Assembly (NCBI GenBank): GCA_028696635.1
Contig: JAQVGR010000067.1
Coordinates: 1-7,552 of the forward strand
From: Candidatus Krumholzibacteriia bacterium
GTDB lineage: Bacteria; Krumholzibacteriota; Krumholzibacteriia; Krumholzibacteriales; Krumholzibacteriaceae
Length of the DNA: 7,552 nucleotides
Direction of reading: 5' to 3'
The notes beneath the pieces were generated by a model that was not told the origin of the DNA, did no database searches, and was given only the letters and a program-made list of their open reading frames with translations. Shown here piece after piece: positions 5,050 to 7,552 of the stretch. The first letter of the stretch is position 1, and each line of letters begins with the position of its first letter. The translations under genes were made by a program, and so were the position numbers.

Positions 5050-7072
5050 TGATGAATTCCCGTTGATCGGAGACGGCGGTCTTCGCTATCAGATCCTCGA
5101 CATCGAGAACGAGGATATATCGCCCCGCGCCGAGAGATGCCGTGTCGATCTGCAGGCGGTCGGCAACTCTCGAATCTTCCGAACGCAGTTCAAACGAGTT
5201 CGTGATGAACGGCTTCCTGTCACGTCGTTTACCGGTGACGCTCGCCCACATATGCGAGAGGACTTCCTGAAACTCCCCCGTGTCGCGCGGCGGGCGTTTC
5301 TCCACGATGCTGTACGAGACGCGGTACCGGGAGCGCCGAGTGCCGTCGAGCGCGAGATTGAAAACTTCGTATGCTACGCACACCGCTTCGCCGCTTCGAT
5401 ACACGGGCATCGGATCGAGAGTGCCCGCGCACTCGCCGTCAGGGCCTGCGAGGGTGATCCTGACGCTGCTCATGACGAGCGATCGCCCGTGAAAACCGCG
5501 CATGAGAAGGGGCTCCATGCGGACGGCACGGGCAGGCGGGGATCCGCCGCGAACCTCGAGGGCGGCGACGCATTCGAGCTCCCTCTGAACGAGATCTCTC
5601 GCGATAACCGCCACGAACCACCGTTTGCCGTATCGCTCGATAACGGAGCACGTGTCCGTGCGGATGTCGAGGGATTCGATGTTGAATCCGTTCCAGTCGT
5701 TGTCGAAGAATGTCAGATCGAGATGGTAGACGCCGTCCGACAAAGAGGCGTCGTCAGGCTGAATGCCGAGGGAGAGCTCGATCCGTGTCATGCCTTCCGC
5801 GCCCCGGGTCTGGGCCCATTGCAGCTGCGCCTGAAGGTCCGCGAAAGCGAGGGGAAATCTGTACATCTGCGGGACGGAACGGAGAATGCCGTCCGTCATG
5901 TCTGCGAACACGGAGAATTTCGGGTCTATCGGTATGTGGTAGTTCCCGTTGAGGAATTCATCCTGGAAGTAGAGGCGGACGAAGCGGTCTCCGGCGGGAT
6001 AACTCCAGATCACGAACGGTCCGTCCAGACCCTGACCCATTTTGTAATCAACGGTCGTCGGGATACCGTATCTGATCAATGCCTGCCCCCGAGCCGTCTG
6101 AGAGCCCGCGATCTCCATTCTCGGTATGGAGAGCATCTCTCCGGCGAGAAAGACGCGGCGATAGTGCTCGAGAAGCCTCTCGTTCAGAGAGGTCGCAGGT
6201 GTAGGATCGTTGCGAGCCCAGAAACGTCGCTCGTATTCCGTGCGGTTGCGCTCGTCGAGGTTGCGGTAGAGGAAGGCTTCGTCGTCGGTAAGCAGCACTG
6301 CGATGTCATCGAAACCGCGCCGCTCCTCTTCCCCCATGAGAGAGCGCGCATGCTCGAACCGCCCGGAGGCTTCCTCGAAACGGCAGCTCTGAAGGAAGAT
6401 CGTCGCGGCGAGCAACGGGAAGCGCGGGGAGGAGGGATGGAGACGCTCTCCCTCGGTGAAGCAGCGGGAAGCCTCGGCGGGCAGGCCGTCGAGAAGGCTC
6501 AGAAGCCCCAGCTCGAACAGCGCATCCTCGCGCGTTCCGTCTATCGCGTTCGCGCGCCGGAAACAGTATAGCGCCTTGCGCAGCGTCCCGGGAAAGCACA
6601 TCTCCTCGAGATATTCATCGCGGTATATCATGCCGAGGTGGCGCCATGCCTCGAAGCTGCCCGGATCGATGTCTATCGCCGTCTCAAGACTGGCGACGGC
6701 GTCTCCGACAAAGCGCTGAGCGCATCGGGTCAGTCCCTTTTCGATGTGAAGCAGAGGATCGTCCGGCGAGAGCCGCAGCGCGGCGTCCAACTCCTCGATG
6801 GAACGCAGCCGGGATTCCGGAGTCCCCTTGAGCCGGTATGCGACAGCCAATTTCCGATGGAGATCGGCTCGCCCGGCATCCGTCGCGTGTCCCAGGGAAT
6901 CCCGCAGCGAGGATATCTCCTCGTCCACGCTCCCGCTCCGGTCGAAATACGCCGGATCCAGGAAGTCGCCCCGGCAGGCCTTGCCGCCGCCTCCGCAGCC
7001 GGAAAGGCATATCGCAAGGGCGGCAGCCGGCAGCGCAGCCATGAGCGTTTCGGCAACCATCCGTTTCAGCAT
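5030..7072 (-). CDS. TPR-repeat lipoprotein with degenerate GWxTD-type domain
   Basis: This 680-residue lipoprotein has a hydrophobic signal peptide and lipobox LSGC (Cys26), followed by glycines. Residues about 50-250 are helical with TPR-like units (for example 92-138, 180-212, 214-245), including DALFELGLLSLLDGLPAEA. A domain like the GWxTD family of FCB bacteria follows: YERRFWARNDPTPATSLNER (280-299) and HYRRVFLAGEML match its FW..RDPTP..NE core, and RGQALIRYGIPTTVDY (328-343) matches the block after GWxTD. The name-giving motif is changed to GSQTA (323-327), losing W and D. The rest (about 430-675) looks beta-rich and ends with ASLGAGRYILVLDVED, as in family C-terminal regions. ATG 7072 is favoured, with GGGGA seven bases upstream; GTG 7078 is the alternative. 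The family's function is not established. An outer-membrane or periplasmic location is inferred from the lipobox. Confidence 0.85.
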   Translation of the reverse strand: MLKRMVAETLMAALPAAALAICLSGCGGGGKACRGDFLDPAYFDRSGSVDEEISSLRDSLGHATDAGRADLHRKLAVAYRLKGTPESRLRSIEELDAALRLSPDDPLLHIEKGLTRCAQRFVGDAVASLETAIDIDPGSFEAWRHLGMIYRDEYLEEMCFPGTLRKALYCFRRANAIDGTREDALFELGLLSLLDGLPAEASRCFTEGERLHPSSPRFPLLAATIFLQSCRFEEASGRFEHARSLMGEEERRGFDDIAVLLTDDEAFLYRNLDERNRTEYERRFWARNDPTPATSLNERLLEHYRRVFLAGEMLSIPRMEIAGSQTARGQALIRYGIPTTVDYKMGQGLDGPFVIWSYPAGDRFVRLYFQDEFLNGNYHIPIDPKFSVFADMTDGILRSVPQMYRFPLAFADLQAQLQWAQTRGAEGMTRIELSLGIQPDDASLSDGVYHLDLTFFDNDWNGFNIESLDIRTDTCSVIERYGKRWFVAVIARDLVQRELECVAALEVRGGSPPARAVRMEPLLMRGFHGRSLVMSSVRITLAGPDGECAGTLDPMPVYRSGEAVCVAYEVFNLALDGTRRSRYRVSYSIVEKRPPRDTGEFQEVLSHMWASVTGKRRDRKPFITNSFELRSEDSRVADRLQIDTASLGAGRYILVLDVEDLIAKTAVSDQREFIITESGW

Positions 7073-7088
7073 GATCACTTCCCCGTAT

Positions 7089-7117
7089 ATATTGCCTCAT
7101 AAAGAGTTATCTGTCAA
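7089..7117 (-). promoter_or_regulatory. Candidate promoter of the GWxTD-like lipoprotein gene
   Basis: On the minus strand a perfect -35 hexamer TTGACA (plus-strand 7112-7117) is followed after 17 bases by CAATAT (7089-7094), a weak -10 with 3 of 6 consensus bases; TATATA overlaps it at a longer spacing. Transcription from here would start near 7082, giving a leader of only about ten bases that still includes part of the GGGGA ribosome binding site. The consensus -35 in an AT-rich patch is convincing; the exact -10 is not. Confidence 0.42.
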
Positions 7118-7221
7118 CGAGCGCCTGGCAGGGACGGCAGGCGGCAGCGCCCGCCCGAGGTACGATCCTTGCAAGTAAGGGCGCGGATCACCATGCCCGC
7201 CGGTTCGCGGGAGGTTTGCGC

Positions 7222-7552
7222 ATGACCGAATCCGTCCTCGAAACGCTGCCGTCCGTCCATCGCAAGTTCAAGGACTTTGTGAGCGGATTGGCGCGACTTC
7301 TCATGCAGCGCAACCTGTTCCCCGCGTCGCATCCTTCCGTCGGCAAGGCTCTCGACGCCGTCGCCGGAGCTCTCGCCGGTCTGACCGGGGATGCAGGACC
7401 GGTTACTATCAGACGGGCCGGCAGCATGGTGTGTCATTTGAATTTCGAGATAGATACGGCGGCGGCAAACGGCAACGAGTTGCACATGCTGCGGAAGGCG
7501 CTCGACACATTATCTGTTCATGAGATGGAATTCGGTCCCGGCACGGAGCGCG
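7222..7552 (+). CDS. N-terminal part of a protein with a helical HxxV-type N-terminal domain (partial, runs off right edge)
   Basis: An open frame starts at ATG 7222, with GGGAGG (7209-7214) seven bases upstream, and continues to the window edge; 110 residues are visible. It is soluble, with no signal peptide or TM segment. The layout is a helix (VHRKFKDFVSGLARLLMQRNL), then FPASHPSVGKALDAVAGAL, a short strand (GPVTIRRAG), CHLNFEID, and a second helical part (ELHMLRKALDTLSVHEMEFGPG). I associate this pattern, helix then a HPSV motif, a hairpin, then a helix and a strand ending in xxFxPG, with N-terminal domains of some bacterial HEAT-repeat, HD or GGDEF proteins. That is recollection of pattern, not a search result. 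It is transcribed divergently from the lipoprotein gene, and no convincing promoter was seen for it in the 143-base gap. Confidence 0.68.
   Translation, partial: MTESVLETLPSVHRKFKDFVSGLARLLMQRNLFPASHPSVGKALDAVAGALAGLTGDAGPVTIRRAGSMVCHLNFEIDTAAANGNELHMLRKALDTLSVHEMEFGPGTER

Noticed and set aside
5071..5114. Small palindromes (AGAC-GGCG-GTCT; CTCGA-CA-TCGAG) downstream of the small membrane protein gene
   Set aside because: Stems of 4-5 bp without a T run do not make an intrinsic terminator, and they lie in lipoprotein coding sequence.
4967..6571. Long plus-strand open frame of 534 residues opposite the lipoprotein gene
   Set aside because: It is a shadow of the TPR/GWxTD-like gene, which has a lipobox, family blocks and a ribosome binding site. 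The plus-strand translation shows no recognisable motif.
7122..7147. Repeated GGCAG units and a CGCCTG/CAGGCG inverted repeat in the divergent gap
   Set aside because: The units are short and irregular in GC-rich sequence, with no T tract. This is likely chance rather than an operator or terminator.

Overview
The window reads as chromosome of a high-GC, Gram-negative (diderm) bacterium. The diderm call rests on a TonB-family protein, a lipobox lipoprotein and several Sec signal peptides. A GWxTD-type lipoprotein, an FG-GAP/VCBS-like secreted protein and a high-GC background together fit an FCB-superphylum lineage or one of the uncultured phyla near it (Eisenbacteria, Krumholzibacteria, Latescibacteria type). 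That placement is inference from family distribution. No mobile element, CRISPR array, tRNA or rRNA was seen.

Left block (1-2745, + strand): the 3' end of a gamma-glutamyltransferase gene is followed one base later by a secreted beta-propeller-like protein (345-1127). A 144-base AT-rich gap then carries an extended -10 promoter. It leads into a two-gene operon of clearly paralogous secreted proteins of no recognised family (1272-1979 and 2007-2684). The two share an IDDTGWP motif, an EF-hand-type calcium loop at the same place, two aligned cysteines and an identical-style C-terminal end (SWGxIK). The operon ends in a strong intrinsic terminator (2711-2744) that lies entirely inside the last codons of the convergent tonB-like gene.

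Middle block (2686-5049): the tonB-like gene (minus strand, 2686-3360) has a near-consensus promoter in the divergent gap at 3361-3462. On the other side of that gap a tightly packed + strand operon runs pgsA-like phosphatidyltransferase, small nitroreductase, and a small signal-peptide/single-TM protein with an acidic tail. Junctions are 1 base apart or overlap by 1 base, which suggests translational coupling.

Right block (5030-7552): a 680-residue TPR plus GWxTD-like lipoprotein on the minus strand overlaps the end of the small membrane protein by 20 bases, tail to tail. Its diagnostic GWxTD motif has decayed to GSQTA. A divergent gap (7079-7221) separates it from a + strand gene that runs off the right edge. 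Only that gene's N-terminal 110 residues are visible, resembling a helical domain found at the front of some HEAT-repeat or signalling proteins.

Together the genes mostly concern the envelope: phospholipid synthesis, TonB energy transduction, lipoprotein and secreted proteins. The most novel-looking item is the paralogous secreted pair with its shared C-terminal signature.
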